From Parashewanella sp049608225 (GTDB lineage Bacteria; Pseudomonadota; Gammaproteobacteria; Enterobacterales; Shewanellaceae), in assembly GCA_049608225.1 (NCBI GenBank), contig JBMYXI010000007.1, positions 1 to 64,000 on the forward strand: DNA of 64,000 bases. The letters are read 5' to 3'. The notes beneath the pieces were generated by a model. It was not told the DNA's origin and did no database searches. It worked only from the letters and a program-made list of their open reading frames with translations. The translations under genes and the position numbers were made by a program. The first letter of the stretch is position 1. Each line of letters opens with the position of its first letter. This document shows positions 27,349 to 36,239 of this stretch, piece by piece.

Positions 27349-28359
27349 CTATTTAGTCTCTTTTAACCACAATGCGACGCGCTTTGCAAAATAAGTTAAA
27401 ATGCCATCTGCACCTGCACGCTTGAAGCACATGAGCGACTCCATCACAATTGCTTTTTCAGCTAACCAACCATTTTGAATCGCTGCCATATGCATGGCGT
27501 ATTCCCCACTGACTTGATAAGCAAAAGTGGGAACTTGCAGTTCGGTCTTTACTCTACGAACAATATCAAGGTATGGCATACCCGGTTTAACCATAACCAT
27601 GTCAGCGCCTTCTTGAATATCCATAGCCACTTCGTGTAATGCTTCGTCAGAGTTAGCTGGATCCATTTGGTACGTATGTTTGTTGCCGCCTTTTAAATTA
27701 CCAGCAGAACCGACAGCGTCGCGAAATGGCCCATAATAATTAGAAGAATACTTTGCTGAATACGCCATGATTTGTGTATTTACATGACCATTCGTTTCTA
27801 GTGCTTCACGAATCGCACCAATTCGTCCATCCATCATATCAGACGGACCAACCATATCAGCGCCAGCTTCAGCATGTGAGAGTGCTTGCTTGATAAGCAC
27901 TTGGGTCGTAACATCATTGATGATATAGCCTTCATCATCAATTATCCCGTCTTGTCCATGGGTAGTAAAAGGATCTAATGCCACATCTGTCATGATACCA
28001 AGTTGCGGATAAGCTTGTTTAAGCGCACGAACTGATCGCTGCACTAGCCCCTCAGGATTATAAGCTTCTTCTGCCATTAGTGACTTTTTGTCCGCAGGGG
28101 TAACAGGGAAGAGAGCAATTAATGGAATACCTAACTCAACCAATTCAGCTGCTTCTTTTAATAATAAATCTAAGCTATAACGCTTGATACCGGGCATAGA
28201 CGCAACTTCTTCGGTACGATTTTCGCCTTCTAATACGAACATTGGGTAAATGAGATCATTTACTGATAGATGGTTCTCTGCCATTAAACGACGACTAAAG
28301 TCATGTTTGCGCATGCGGCGCATACGGCGATGTGGATAGGCACCTGAAATAAGGTTCAC
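27349..28359 (-). CDS. hemB: HemB, delta-aminolevulinate dehydratase
   Basis: 336-aa porphobilinogen synthase: condenses two 5-aminolevulinate molecules in tetrapyrrole synthesis. The two Schiff-base lysines are in YSAKYSSNYYGPFR and MVMVKPGMPYLDI; DVALDPFTTHGQDG has Asp/Thr in place of the zinc cysteines, so it belongs to the magnesium-type, zinc-independent class. Ten bp after the diguanylate cyclase gene and ended by a clear terminator, so it is the last gene of the cluster. Confidence 0.97.
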   Translation of the reverse strand: MNLISGAYPHRRMRRMRKHDFSRRLMAENHLSVNDLIYPMFVLEGENRTEEVASMPGIKRYSLDLLLKEAAELVELGIPLIALFPVTPADKKSLMAEEAYNPEGLVQRSVRALKQAYPQLGIMTDVALDPFTTHGQDGIIDDEGYIINDVTTQVLIKQALSHAEAGADMVGPSDMMDGRIGAIREALETNGHVNTQIMAYSAKYSSNYYGPFRDAVGSAGNLKGGNKHTYQMDPANSDEALHEVAMDIQEGADMVMVKPGMPYLDIVRRVKTELQVPTFAYQVSGEYAMHMAAIQNGWLAEKAIVMESLMCFKRAGADGILTYFAKRVALWLKETK

Positions 28360-28369
28360 ATTAAACTCC

Positions 28370-30268
28370 TTAAAAAGTGTAGCTATTGGCTACTTCAGAA
28401 TATTCTTGTACTAGGTTTCTACCATTGGCTTTAGCATGATATAAGGCTTTATCGGCTTGCTCGAGCAGTAATCGAATTTGAGAGTCCTCTTCAATGATGG
28501 CAGAGCTTACTCCGACACTCACTGTAAGTGAAATTGGTGTTCCTTGCCAGTTTGCACTTTGCTCACTAATCGCTTGCCTGATACGGTTGGCGACATGAAC
28601 GCCACCTTCTAAATCTGTAGCAGGCAAAATAAGTGCAAATTCTTCACCACCATAGCGAGCGACAATATCAGAAGGGCGTTGTAATTCTTGTTGTATTTTG
28701 TCTGCAATAAAAGTTAGCGCCATATCACCTGCCATATGGCCGTAGGTGTCATTAATTAATTTAAACTTATCGATATCAATCATTAATAAAGTGATTGGCG
28801 TTTGTTGGCGGCGGCTTAATTTACTTTCTGCAACTAATCTTTTATCGAAAGTGCTGCGATTTTTAACCCCAGTTAATGAATCGATACTACTTTGAATTTT
28901 TAACTGATCATGAGTTTCGTTTAATTCTCGATAGGCAATTTCTAGCTCAAGCGTACGTTCTTGAACCATGCTTTCTAATTGTGCGTTGGTTTTCGTTTCT
29001 GCTTGTAAAGCCTCTTCTCTGGCCTTTCTTATGCGTTCCGCTTGGACGAGTGCTTTTTGCTGTATGCGTGTTTTTTGCTTTAATTGGTCGTTATAGCGGA
29101 TGGCCAAGATGACAGAAATAATAATTATTTCAAGGGTTAGGCCGATCATTACTGGAACTTGTGGTTGCGCATCAATGGAAATGATACCGAGATAAGACAG
29201 ACAGCTCATTCCTGCTCCAACCATTATCGCGCCCCAGCCAATCGCGTAAAGTTTGGCTAACTTATGACCTTTGTAAGCTTGTACTCCTGTTAATCCCATC
29301 AATGCAACACTCGTGGCTAACACCGCATTTATATTAAGAAGCAATGAGAGTTGATAACTTAATACCAGAGACACTAAGCAAAGGAAAAGTGAAAACGTGG
29401 CGCCAAGACGGCAGAAACGTAGCATTGTGATATTATGCTTTTTTAAACTGAGGATTTTCTCTGTCAGCATAATTGCAAAGCAAAGTGCTAATGGGATCAG
29501 AAAAGGTAAAACCATTTGCTGCATAACAGGCCATTGTGGCCATAAATATTTATAGGCAAAGCCGCTAATGGTGGCGGTGATTAACGCCATGCACAGCACA
29601 TATCCGGAATAATACCCATAGCTAAATGATCGCGTCGTGAACGCGAAAAATAAACTAAAAACGCCGATACCAATAAGCACACCTAAATGCAAGCCACTGA
29701 TCAAGCGTTGCGGATCTTTCTGTTCAATCAAGGCGTTGTTTGACCATAAATACAAAGGTAAATGGGCACTTCCTTCTGTATCTATTTTCAAATAAAGAGT
29801 ATGCACATCGCCAGATTTAAATTCAATCGGATAGAAAAAGTCAACTTTCTTAATTGGTCGCTGTGAAAATGGAAACTTATCGCCCATGACTTGTTTATTG
29901 ACTTGCTGTTCGTTTACAAAATGATAGATTTCAATGTGATCTAAATGTGGGTTTGCGACTTCCAATAGTCGTGTTAAATAATCTTGTTTCGTTGTTAAAC
30001 TCAGTTTAAGCCAAACATGATGGGCACCGATCATTTGTGTATCAGCAGGAGTTAATTGACGCCAAAAAATATCTGATTCAGAAAGTACGTGCTCTAGATC
30101 TGAGACATTCTCTTTATCAAGCACGTAAGTTGCGTAACTTAGATCGATTTTACCTGCATCCCCAAGTTCAACGGTTTTGGTTACTTGTGCCTGAACTTGA
30201 CCGCAAGTGGCAATGAATAGCAATGCCAAGAGTAAAATCTGTGCCAATATAACAGAGTTAAATCTCAT
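28370..30268 (-). CDS. Membrane diguanylate cyclase with 7TMR-DISM sensor
   Basis: 632-aa c-di-GMP synthase. Order: signal peptide (1-27), periplasmic 7TMR-DISMED2-type beta domain (about 35-180), seven TM helices (about 190-395), coiled-coil linker (about 405-455), GGDEF domain (about 465-625). The active-site loop is GGEEF at about residue 540, and the inhibitory I-site RPSD lies five residues before it, so both catalysis and product feedback look intact. The periplasmic domain probably binds a carbohydrate-like ligand. Start overlaps the tatD stop by 4 bp. Confidence 0.93.
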   Translation of the reverse strand: MRFNSVILAQILLLALLFIATCGQVQAQVTKTVELGDAGKIDLSYATYVLDKENVSDLEHVLSESDIFWRQLTPADTQMIGAHHVWLKLSLTTKQDYLTRLLEVANPHLDHIEIYHFVNEQQVNKQVMGDKFPFSQRPIKKVDFFYPIEFKSGDVHTLYLKIDTEGSAHLPLYLWSNNALIEQKDPQRLISGLHLGVLIGIGVFSLFFAFTTRSFSYGYYSGYVLCMALITATISGFAYKYLWPQWPVMQQMVLPFLIPLALCFAIMLTEKILSLKKHNITMLRFCRLGATFSLFLCLVSLVLSYQLSLLLNINAVLATSVALMGLTGVQAYKGHKLAKLYAIGWGAIMVGAGMSCLSYLGIISIDAQPQVPVMIGLTLEIIIISVILAIRYNDQLKQKTRIQQKALVQAERIRKAREEALQAETKTNAQLESMVQERTLELEIAYRELNETHDQLKIQSSIDSLTGVKNRSTFDKRLVAESKLSRRQQTPITLLMIDIDKFKLINDTYGHMAGDMALTFIADKIQQELQRPSDIVARYGGEEFALILPATDLEGGVHVANRIRQAISEQSANWQGTPISLTVSVGVSSAIIEEDSQIRLLLEQADKALYHAKANGRNLVQEYSEVANSYTF

Positions 30269-31065
30269 ATTCTGTTCTCTAAATTAAAAAATGCCAGCGT
30301 ATTGTTAAGGCAAGTCGCAGAAAATATTTCTAATGGTTCGTTTCTGAGCTTTGCAATTGTCTCAGCTATTATCGGCAGGTACTTTGGATAATTAACGCTC
30401 GATTTTGGTTTTGGTGTCATATTTCTTGGAAGTAAATAAGGACTGTCGGTTTCCAGCATCAGTCTATTTGCTGGAATGTCCTTCACTAGCTCGGCTAATG
30501 CCTGACCACGGCGCTCATCACATACCCAACCAGTGATACCTAAATGAAGGTCAAGATCTAAACATTGCTGCATTTCATTTCTGTTACCGGTAAAACAATG
30601 CAACACGGCTTTTGATAACTGCGGACGATATTGTTTTATCAGTTTAATAAAATCTTGGTGTGCATCACGACAATGCAAATAAATTGGCTTTTGAGTGTGA
30701 GTCGCGAGTTCCAATTGCGCTTCAAATGCATAGCGTTGTTGTGCTGGGGTAGAAAAGTTGCGGTTGTAATCTAATCCGCATTCTCCCAGCGCAACTACAG
30801 TATTGTGCTCAAGCATGTTATTTAATTGCTGAGCAGAACTGTCATTCCAAGTACTGGCATGATGAGGGTGAACACCTGCTGTGGCAAATAGATGTTTGGG
30901 GCATTGCTGACAAAGTTCAATGACTCGTTGACTTTCGGGCAAATGACTACCGACAACAATAAAAGCCGCAACATTAGCGGCTTGAGCATCAGTGATCACT
31001 TGTTCAAGTTGGTGTTCAAGTTTGCTGCCGGCAAGGTTGACAGCAATGTCGATATAGCTCGCCAT
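30265..31065 (-). CDS. tatD: TatD-family metal-dependent deoxyribonuclease
   Basis: About 266-aa TIM-barrel hydrolase. Metal ligands follow the E. coli TatD pattern: HPHH, GECGLDYNRNFS, HCRDAH, HCFTG and ETDSPYLLP; GWVCDERRG is also conserved. TatD acts in DNA repair and fragmentation and is not required for Tat export despite its position near tatABC. Start placed at ATG 31065 (MASYIDIAVNL); ATG 31077 adds four residues. Neither has a clear ribosome binding site. Confidence 0.94.
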   Translation of the reverse strand: MASYIDIAVNLAGSKLEHQLEQVITDAQAANVAAFIVVGSHLPESQRVIELCQQCPKHLFATAGVHPHHASTWNDSSAQQLNNMLEHNTVVALGECGLDYNRNFSTPAQQRYAFEAQLELATHTQKPIYLHCRDAHQDFIKLIKQYRPQLSKAVLHCFTGNRNEMQQCLDLDLHLGITGWVCDERRGQALAELVKDIPANRLMLETDSPYLLPRNMTPKPKSSVNYPKYLPIIAETIAKLRNEPLEIFSATCLNNTLAFFNLENRI

Positions 31066-31087
31066 ATTATTATTCATAAAGATGGGG

Positions 31088-31597
31088 CTAGTTAACTCGT
31101 TTCACTCGAATGGTGCTGTTACGGCCTTCTTTACCCATTAAAAAAGAACCCAGTGCGCCTTTTCTAATGAAAATCACGTCATCAGTTTTTACCTTGAAAC
31201 GACGTGAATCAATTTGTTTCCAAGTTTGTCCATTGGTAAAAGTGAAGCTCATGGTGCCATATGGATTCTTTCTAACAGATTTAACCGTTAGCTCAATACG
31301 CTCAATGGCATCTTTCGCTGGCTTGACTTGCCCAAAAGCTTGTTTTTGTTGCTCGACAGTTAATGCTGGTACTGAAGTTTTATTAGGTCGAGCAGGCGTT
31401 TGTGAATTAGCGCCAAACTCATTGACTGCCTGCTTTTTCAAAACACGGCTGCTAAGTTTGTCATAGCAAACTAATCGTTCTAGTTTGTCTTGAATGACAG
31501 AGCAGCTTTGTAAGCGGTGTTCGATAGTCGCATTCTGACTTGCAATGCTTTGACCTGAAATTAATATTGCAACTAATGATAACCATCCAAAACGCAT
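31088..31597 (-). CDS. Small exported protein of unknown function
   Basis: About 169 aa with a signal peptide (MRFGWLSLVAILISGQSIAS). The mature N-terminus has the two-cysteine pattern C-x12-C in QSCSVIQDKLERLVCYDKL, which recurs in many proteobacterial periplasmic proteins including TagO/VasI relatives; the C-terminal half (TMSFTFTNGQTWKQIDS, about residues 110-126) is a separate beta-rich region. Start chosen at ATG 31597, preceded by GGAG; the longer frame needs a TTG. It lies between tatC and tatD in all likelihood in the same transcript. Function unknown. Confidence 0.82.
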   Translation of the reverse strand: MRFGWLSLVAILISGQSIASQNATIEHRLQSCSVIQDKLERLVCYDKLSSRVLKKQAVNEFGANSQTPARPNKTSVPALTVEQQKQAFGQVKPAKDAIERIELTVKSVRKNPYGTMSFTFTNGQTWKQIDSRRFKVKTDDVIFIRKGALGSFLMGKEGRNSTIRVKRVN

Positions 31598-31619
31598 ATC
31601 CGTCTCCAATTCTTATTAT

Positions 31620-32390
31620 TTATTGAGGCATGATACTGTTATTTGAATCGTTTTCCGAGTCTTGATTGTTATCTTCTTTTTTCGGTCTGTAAAAACGCGC
31701 AGCCAACAAGCCGCCTTCAAACAAAATTAGCATAGGAACTGCCAACATGGTTTGAGAAATAATATCTGGCGGAGTAAGCAACATACCGATAACAAAAGCA
31801 GCGACAACAATATACGGGCGCTTGGCACTTAGATCTTCGACACTGGTGACCCCAGCCCAGCAAAGTAAAATAACGGCAATGGGAATTTCAAAAGCTAAAC
31901 CAAATGCAAAAAACAGTTTTAAAATAAAGCTAAGATAACTGTTAATGTCGGTCGCAATTTGTACTCCTTCTGGCGCAACACTAGTGAAAAAGCCAAATAC
32001 GACAGGGAATACCACATAATAGGCAAAGGCAATTCCAAGATAAAACAATAAGGTACTACTAAATAACAGTGGCGTGATCAGACGCTTCTCATGCTTATAT
32101 AAGCCGGGTGCGATGAAAGACCAGATTTGATATAGCACATAAGGAATGGCAATAAAAAAAGACAAGATCAAAGTCAATTTAAAAGGAGCAAAAAAGGGTG
32201 CCGCAACGTCTGTAGCAATCATAGTACCTGTATCAGGCATAGTACTCATCAGCGGAGTTGCAACATAGTGATAAATGTCTTTTGCCCAATAAACGAGGCA
32301 GATAAACACGATTAATACACTGGCCACAGCGTGAAGAACTTTATTTCTTAGCTCTAGCAAATGACTTATAAGCGAATGCTGTTGTGCCAT
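31620..32390 (-). CDS. tatC: TatC, twin-arginine translocase receptor
   Basis: 256-aa inner-membrane protein with six TM helices that, with TatB, recognises twin-arginine signal peptides. Conserved segments: SHLLELRNKVLHAV at the N-terminus, the F-x-x-P-F loop APFFAPFKLTLILSFF, IAPGLYKHEKR, and FGLAFEIPI. It follows tatB by 3 bp. Confidence 0.97.
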   Translation of the reverse strand: MAQQHSLISHLLELRNKVLHAVASVLIVFICLVYWAKDIYHYVATPLMSTMPDTGTMIATDVAAPFFAPFKLTLILSFFIAIPYVLYQIWSFIAPGLYKHEKRLITPLLFSSTLLFYLGIAFAYYVVFPVVFGFFTSVAPEGVQIATDINSYLSFILKLFFAFGLAFEIPIAVILLCWAGVTSVEDLSAKRPYIVVAAFVIGMLLTPPDIISQTMLAVPMLILFEGGLLAARFYRPKKEDNNQDSENDSNNSIMPQ

Positions 32391-32393
32391 AGT

Positions 32394-32795
32394 TTACTCG
32401 TTGCTCTCTTTTTTTGCAGTCGATGTGGGCTTGGTCGCTGTCGACTCAATCGCACTTTTTTCATCTACTTGCTTGCTTGCTGTTTCTTTATCATCATCTA
32501 TTTTATAAGGACGATTAACAGATTCAGCTGCTTGTTTCAGTTTATCAATTGACTCTTGCAACTCTGGCGAAATATTGGCGAGTCCTTTGCTTTCCGCCTC
32601 TTTGAGGTCACGATGCAATTGCTCAATATTCAACTCTTGCTCAAGTTCATCTTTCACTGAATTTGCCATGCGTTTTATTGCGCGGATCCATCCAGTCACG
32701 GTTCGTACTGCAACTGGTAGGCGTTCAGGGCCGAGTACAACCAGCCCGATAATACCTATCAGCAACAGCTCCATAAAGCCGATGCCATCAAACAT
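32394..32795 (-). CDS. tatB: TatB, twin-arginine translocase subunit
   Basis: 133-aa single-pass protein of the Tat receptor complex. The N-terminal TM helix (MFDGIGFMELLLIGIIGLVVLGPERLP) with conserved Glu8-equivalent and GPERLP hinge, then an amphipathic helix and a long polar tail, identify TatB rather than TatA. It starts 6 bp after tatA. Confidence 0.96.
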   Translation of the reverse strand: MFDGIGFMELLLIGIIGLVVLGPERLPVAVRTVTGWIRAIKRMANSVKDELEQELNIEQLHRDLKEAESKGLANISPELQESIDKLKQAAESVNRPYKIDDDKETASKQVDEKSAIESTATKPTSTAKKESNE

Positions 32796-32801
32796 AAGGT
32801 G

Positions 32802-33044
32802 TTACGCCTGTTCTTTTTCTTTGGTTTCAGTTTTTACTGTTTCTTTGGTCGGCTGTACTGACTGCGCTGTTTGCGTTTCAGTTTCATCTGTGAGTGATTT
32901 CTTGTCGTCATCTTCCATCGCTTTTTTAAAGCCTTTCACTGCATCACCAAGATCGCCACCGACAGAACGAAGTTTCTTGGTACCGAAAAGTAATATCACG
33001 ATAACTGCGATAATTAGTAATTGCCAAATGCTGATACCACCCAT
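32802..33044 (-). CDS. tatA: TatA, twin-arginine translocase pore subunit
   Basis: 80-aa pore-forming Tat subunit: a short TM helix (ISIWQLLIIAVIVILLFG), the FGTKKLRS hinge, the amphipathic helix DLGDAVKGFKKAM and an acidic tail. Length fits TatA. It lies 33 bp after ubiB and heads tatABC. Confidence 0.97.
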   Translation of the reverse strand: MGGISIWQLLIIAVIVILLFGTKKLRSVGGDLGDAVKGFKKAMEDDDKKSLTDETETQTAQSVQPTKETVKTETKEKEQA

Positions 33045-33077
33045 GGAAAAACCCTCATGTTTATAAATTAACTTTAA

Positions 33078-34726
33078 TTATTTGTTGCCGCTCTTTGGTC
33101 TAGTTAGCCAACCAGTGACCCATAAAACCAGTCCTAAGCCTAAACAGCTGTGTGTCAGTAATGGTGTCACACTTTTAGTGAATAAAAGCGTGCCACAGAT
33201 CAATAAAACCGCTGAAGTAATCAAAAAGTAATTACTTTTGTGAAGTTGTTGTTGATGTCGAATATATGTATTCAACATACCTTTTTGGCTACCGAGTAGT
33301 TTACGACCTAATTTCAGGTTGTCATAGACTAGCTCGGGCAACTCTGGCAGCTTTTCAGACCAAAAAGGAAGGTTATCCTTTGTCTTATTAAAAAATGCCT
33401 TTGGTCCAATTTGTTCTGACATCCACTTCTCTAAAAACGGTTTTGCTGTTTGCCAAAGATCGAGTTGAGGATACAGTTGTCTGCCTAAACCCTCAATATA
33501 TAAAAGTGTTTTCTGAAGAAGAATTAATTGTGGCTGCACGATAAGTTCAAATTTTCGTGCTGTGCGAAAGAGTTGTAATAACACCTGACCAAATGAAATT
33601 TCATTGAGTGGTTTATTAAACATTGGTTCACACATGGTTTTTACCGCTTGCTCAAATGCGATAACATCGGTGTTTTCAGAAATCCAGCCAGATTCAATAT
33701 ACAATTGTGCAATACGTTGATAATCACGATTAAAGAACGCCAAAAAGTTTTCCGCTAAATATCGCTTATCTGATTCGGTTAATGTGCCCATGATCCCACA
33801 ATCCAAGCCGATATAGTATGGATTTTCAGGGTGTTGTCGCGAAATAAAAATGTTGCCAGGGTGCATATCGGCATGGAAAAATTATCTCGAAACACCTGAG
33901 TAAAAAAGATTTCAACACCGCGTTCAGCGAGACGTTTAAAGTCAGTGCCTTGGGCTTGTAATTTGTCAATATTGGCAACAGGAATACCATCAATGCGCTC
34001 CATCACCATTAAGCGCTTATGGCAAAGCTCATCATAAACATAAGGAATATACAGTGCATCAGAATCGATGAAGTTGTTTCTCAACTTAATAGCGTTGAGC
34101 GCTTCAAGCTTTAAATTTAACTCACCTAAGATGGTTGTTTTATAGTCATTGATAACTTCTACTGGCTGAAAACGTTGGCTCTCCCCCATTATTTTCTCAA
34201 CAAAACTGGCCACTTGTTCCATTAAATGTAAATCGGCCTGAATTTGTTGCTCAACATTGGGGCGCAACACTTTTATCACGATAGGCTTACCGTCAGACTT
34301 TAATGTTGCACAGTGCACTTGAGCAATTGAAGCGGAAGCGAGCGGAGTGTCTTCAAAGTCATCAAATACTGTTTCGATGGGTTGTTTTAGCTCAACTTCG
34401 ATCGCTTGTCTGGCTAATGCAGAATCAAAAGGTGGCACTCTATCTTGTAGTTTGGCTAATTCCTCGGCCCATTCATCGCTGAGTAAATCACGACGAGTCG
34501 ATAGCATTTGCCCAAGCTTAATATAAACCGGCCCAAGGGCTAACATAGCAAGTCTAAAACGCTCACCACTGCTAAGATTTTTATGTTTGTTGCCTAACCA
34601 AAAAAAGCAGCCTCGAATGAACCTGAGATACCAAGGTTTTAACTTAGCGGGCACTAACTCATCTAAACCGTATTGCAGAAGAACTTTAATGATGTAGTAA
34701 CCGCGTTTTATCCCAGATATGCTCAT
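33078..34726 (-). pseudogene. ubiB: ubiB, ubiquinone biosynthesis kinase-like gene with a frameshift
   Basis: UbiB is an atypical ADCK-family kinase/ATPase needed for coenzyme Q synthesis. Two frames together span the whole gene: 34726 to about 33880 (N-terminal kinase lobe, GQMLSTRRDLLSDEWAEEL, KxGQ region) and about 33880 to 33078 (DMHPGNIF, LDCGIMGTL, two C-terminal TM helices). The frames meet at a run of five A (33877-33881). Adding one base restores FRDNFFHADMHPGN, the family catalytic loop, and a 549-aa product close to E. coli UbiB (546). All else is intact. Either a sequencing error in the homopolymer or a very recent mutation. It overlaps ubiJ by 4 bp. Confidence 0.9.
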
Positions 34727-35376
34727 CGAGTTAGTTGATCCTTCAATCGTGAAATTTGTTGTTCCAAATCATTAAGTTCGCTGCTTTGTTCATCAATATT
34801 ATCGCAAAAGGCGATATATTCAATTTTATGAGGTGCCAAACGGTATTCTTCGTGTGCTAACTCACTGAGGTGTGTTTGGCTGGCGGTCAGTAGTTTTTTT
34901 AAGCGCTGCTCAGCGAACTGCAATCCTGTTTGTAATAAGTGCGTCGGCACATCCCCTATGTACTTTGAAATGGGTTCAGCAAAATCAAATTTGAGCTGTT
35001 GTAGGTATTGGCTAAATTGTTGCAGCACATTGAGATCGCCATCGAGTACTAATTTTTCAGATTTTATCAGCTCCGTTAAATTCGCACCTTCGGTGACTTT
35101 ATACATGGTTGCCGCATCTGCTTGCACGGACACATTAACATCACCATGATATTCGCTTAATACTAAAATTTGTTGTTCACAAATAAAATACAAGGGCCAT
35201 GGAAGTTGTTTCAGCTCAATTTTAATCACGTTACCCTTCAGTAAACGGGCTTGTGAGCTAAGCTGAGGGTTTTGTTTTGCAACTTGTGCCAGCGCCGTTT
35301 CAATGGCGCTCACACATAAAATAGCGAGCTTATGTTGCATAGAAAGTCGCATCGGTGCTTGCATGAGTTGCTGCAT
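34723..35376 (-). CDS. ubiJ: UbiJ, ubiquinone biosynthesis accessory factor
   Basis: 217-aa SCP2-domain protein that, with UbiK, holds hydrophobic ubiquinone intermediates for the soluble Ubi complex. The SCP2 lipid-binding fold covers about residues 15-125 (KIELKQLPWPLYFIC and the DADAATMYKV-like segment), followed by a helical C-terminus ending in a short coiled coil (LNDLEQQISRLKDQL). Its start shares bases with the ubiE stop and its stop overlaps the ubiB start, so ubiE-ubiJ-ubiB are translationally coupled. Confidence 0.92.
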   Translation of the reverse strand: MQQLMQAPMRLSMQHKLAILCVSAIETALAQVAKQNPQLSSQARLLKGNVIKIELKQLPWPLYFICEQQILVLSEYHGDVNVSVQADAATMYKVTEGANLTELIKSEKLVLDGDLNVLQQFSQYLQQLKFDFAEPISKYIGDVPTHLLQTGLQFAEQRLKKLLTASQTHLSELAHEEYRLAPHKIEYIAFCDNIDEQSSELNDLEQQISRLKDQLTR

Positions 35377-36131
35377 TAAAATTTGTACCCACGATGCAGT
35401 GCGACAATGCCATCGGTCATATTGGTGTAATCAACTTGTTCAAAGCCCGCATCAAGCATCATTTGTTTTAGTGTTTCTTGATCTGGATGCATGCGAATGG
35501 ACTCCGCGAGATACTCGTAACTTTCGGCATCATTAGTGATAAGTTTGCCCATTTGCGGAATGATTTTGAAGCTGTATAAATCGTACACTTTCTTCATCAC
35601 ATCGTGTTTAGGCGTTGAGAACTCTAACACGAGCAACTTTCCACCCGGTTTGAGTACTCGTAACATTGAACGCAGCGCAGCATCTTTGTCGGTAACATTT
35701 CGTAGACCGAAAGCAATGGTAATAATGTCAAAATGGTTATCAGGGAAAGGTAAGGCTTCAGCATTTGCTTGCACATAACTGACATTGTTGACTATGCCTT
35801 TGTCTCTAAGCTTATCACGACCGACTTTAAGCATAGAGTCGTTGATATCAGCCAATGTAACAGAGCCTTGAGTCCCAACTAAACGTGAAAATTTCGCGGT
35901 TAAATCACCAGTGCCGCCAGCAAGATCAAGCACTTTCATTCCTGGGCGCGCGGCAGCGGTTTGAATGGTAAAACGCTTCCAAAAGCGATGCACGCCAAAC
36001 GACATGACGTCATTCATAATGTCATACTTTGCCGCGACCGAATGAAATACATCCGCAACCAAATCGGCCTTTTTATTCGCATCGACGGTTTTAAAACCAA
36101 AATGAGTTTGTTTTGAGTCGCGTTCAGACAT
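35376..36131 (-). CDS. ubiE: UbiE, ubiquinone/menaquinone C-methyltransferase
   Basis: 251-aa SAM-dependent methyltransferase acting on both demethylmenaquinol and the ubiquinone precursor. Motifs: N-terminal THFGFKTV and KADLVADVFHSVAAKYDIMNDVMSFGVHRFWKR; SAM site VLDLAGGTGDL; later IAFGLRNVTD and EFSTP. Length equals E. coli UbiE (251). AGAAGG precedes the ATG. A perfect tandem 19-bp repeat lies 19 bp upstream. Confidence 0.97.
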   Translation of the reverse strand: MSERDSKQTHFGFKTVDANKKADLVADVFHSVAAKYDIMNDVMSFGVHRFWKRFTIQTAAARPGMKVLDLAGGTGDLTAKFSRLVGTQGSVTLADINDSMLKVGRDKLRDKGIVNNVSYVQANAEALPFPDNHFDIITIAFGLRNVTDKDAALRSMLRVLKPGGKLLVLEFSTPKHDVMKKVYDLYSFKIIPQMGKLITNDAESYEYLAESIRMHPDQETLKQMMLDAGFEQVDYTNMTDGIVALHRGYKF

Positions 36132-36149
36132 GATGTACCTTCTAAAGTC

Positions 36150-36187
36150 CTGCTTTGTTCAATAAAGCCTGCTTTGTTCAATAAAGC
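36150..36187. repeat. Perfect tandem 19-bp repeat upstream of ubiE
   Basis: CTGCTTTGTTCAATAAAGC occurs twice in direct succession (36150-36168 and 36169-36187). Each unit carries a 5-bp inverted repeat GCTTT / AAAGC. It lies between the arginase-family gene and ubiE. Confidence 0.9.
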
Positions 36188-36239
36188 TTGCAGTGCTGCA
36201 ATATTAGAGCATAGAAGCTGAATGGTTTGAAACTTTAAA

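Noticed and set aside
31110..31466. 118-codon plus-strand frame opposite the small exported protein gene
   Set aside because: The minus-strand gene has signal peptide, ribosome binding site and operon position; this is its shadow.
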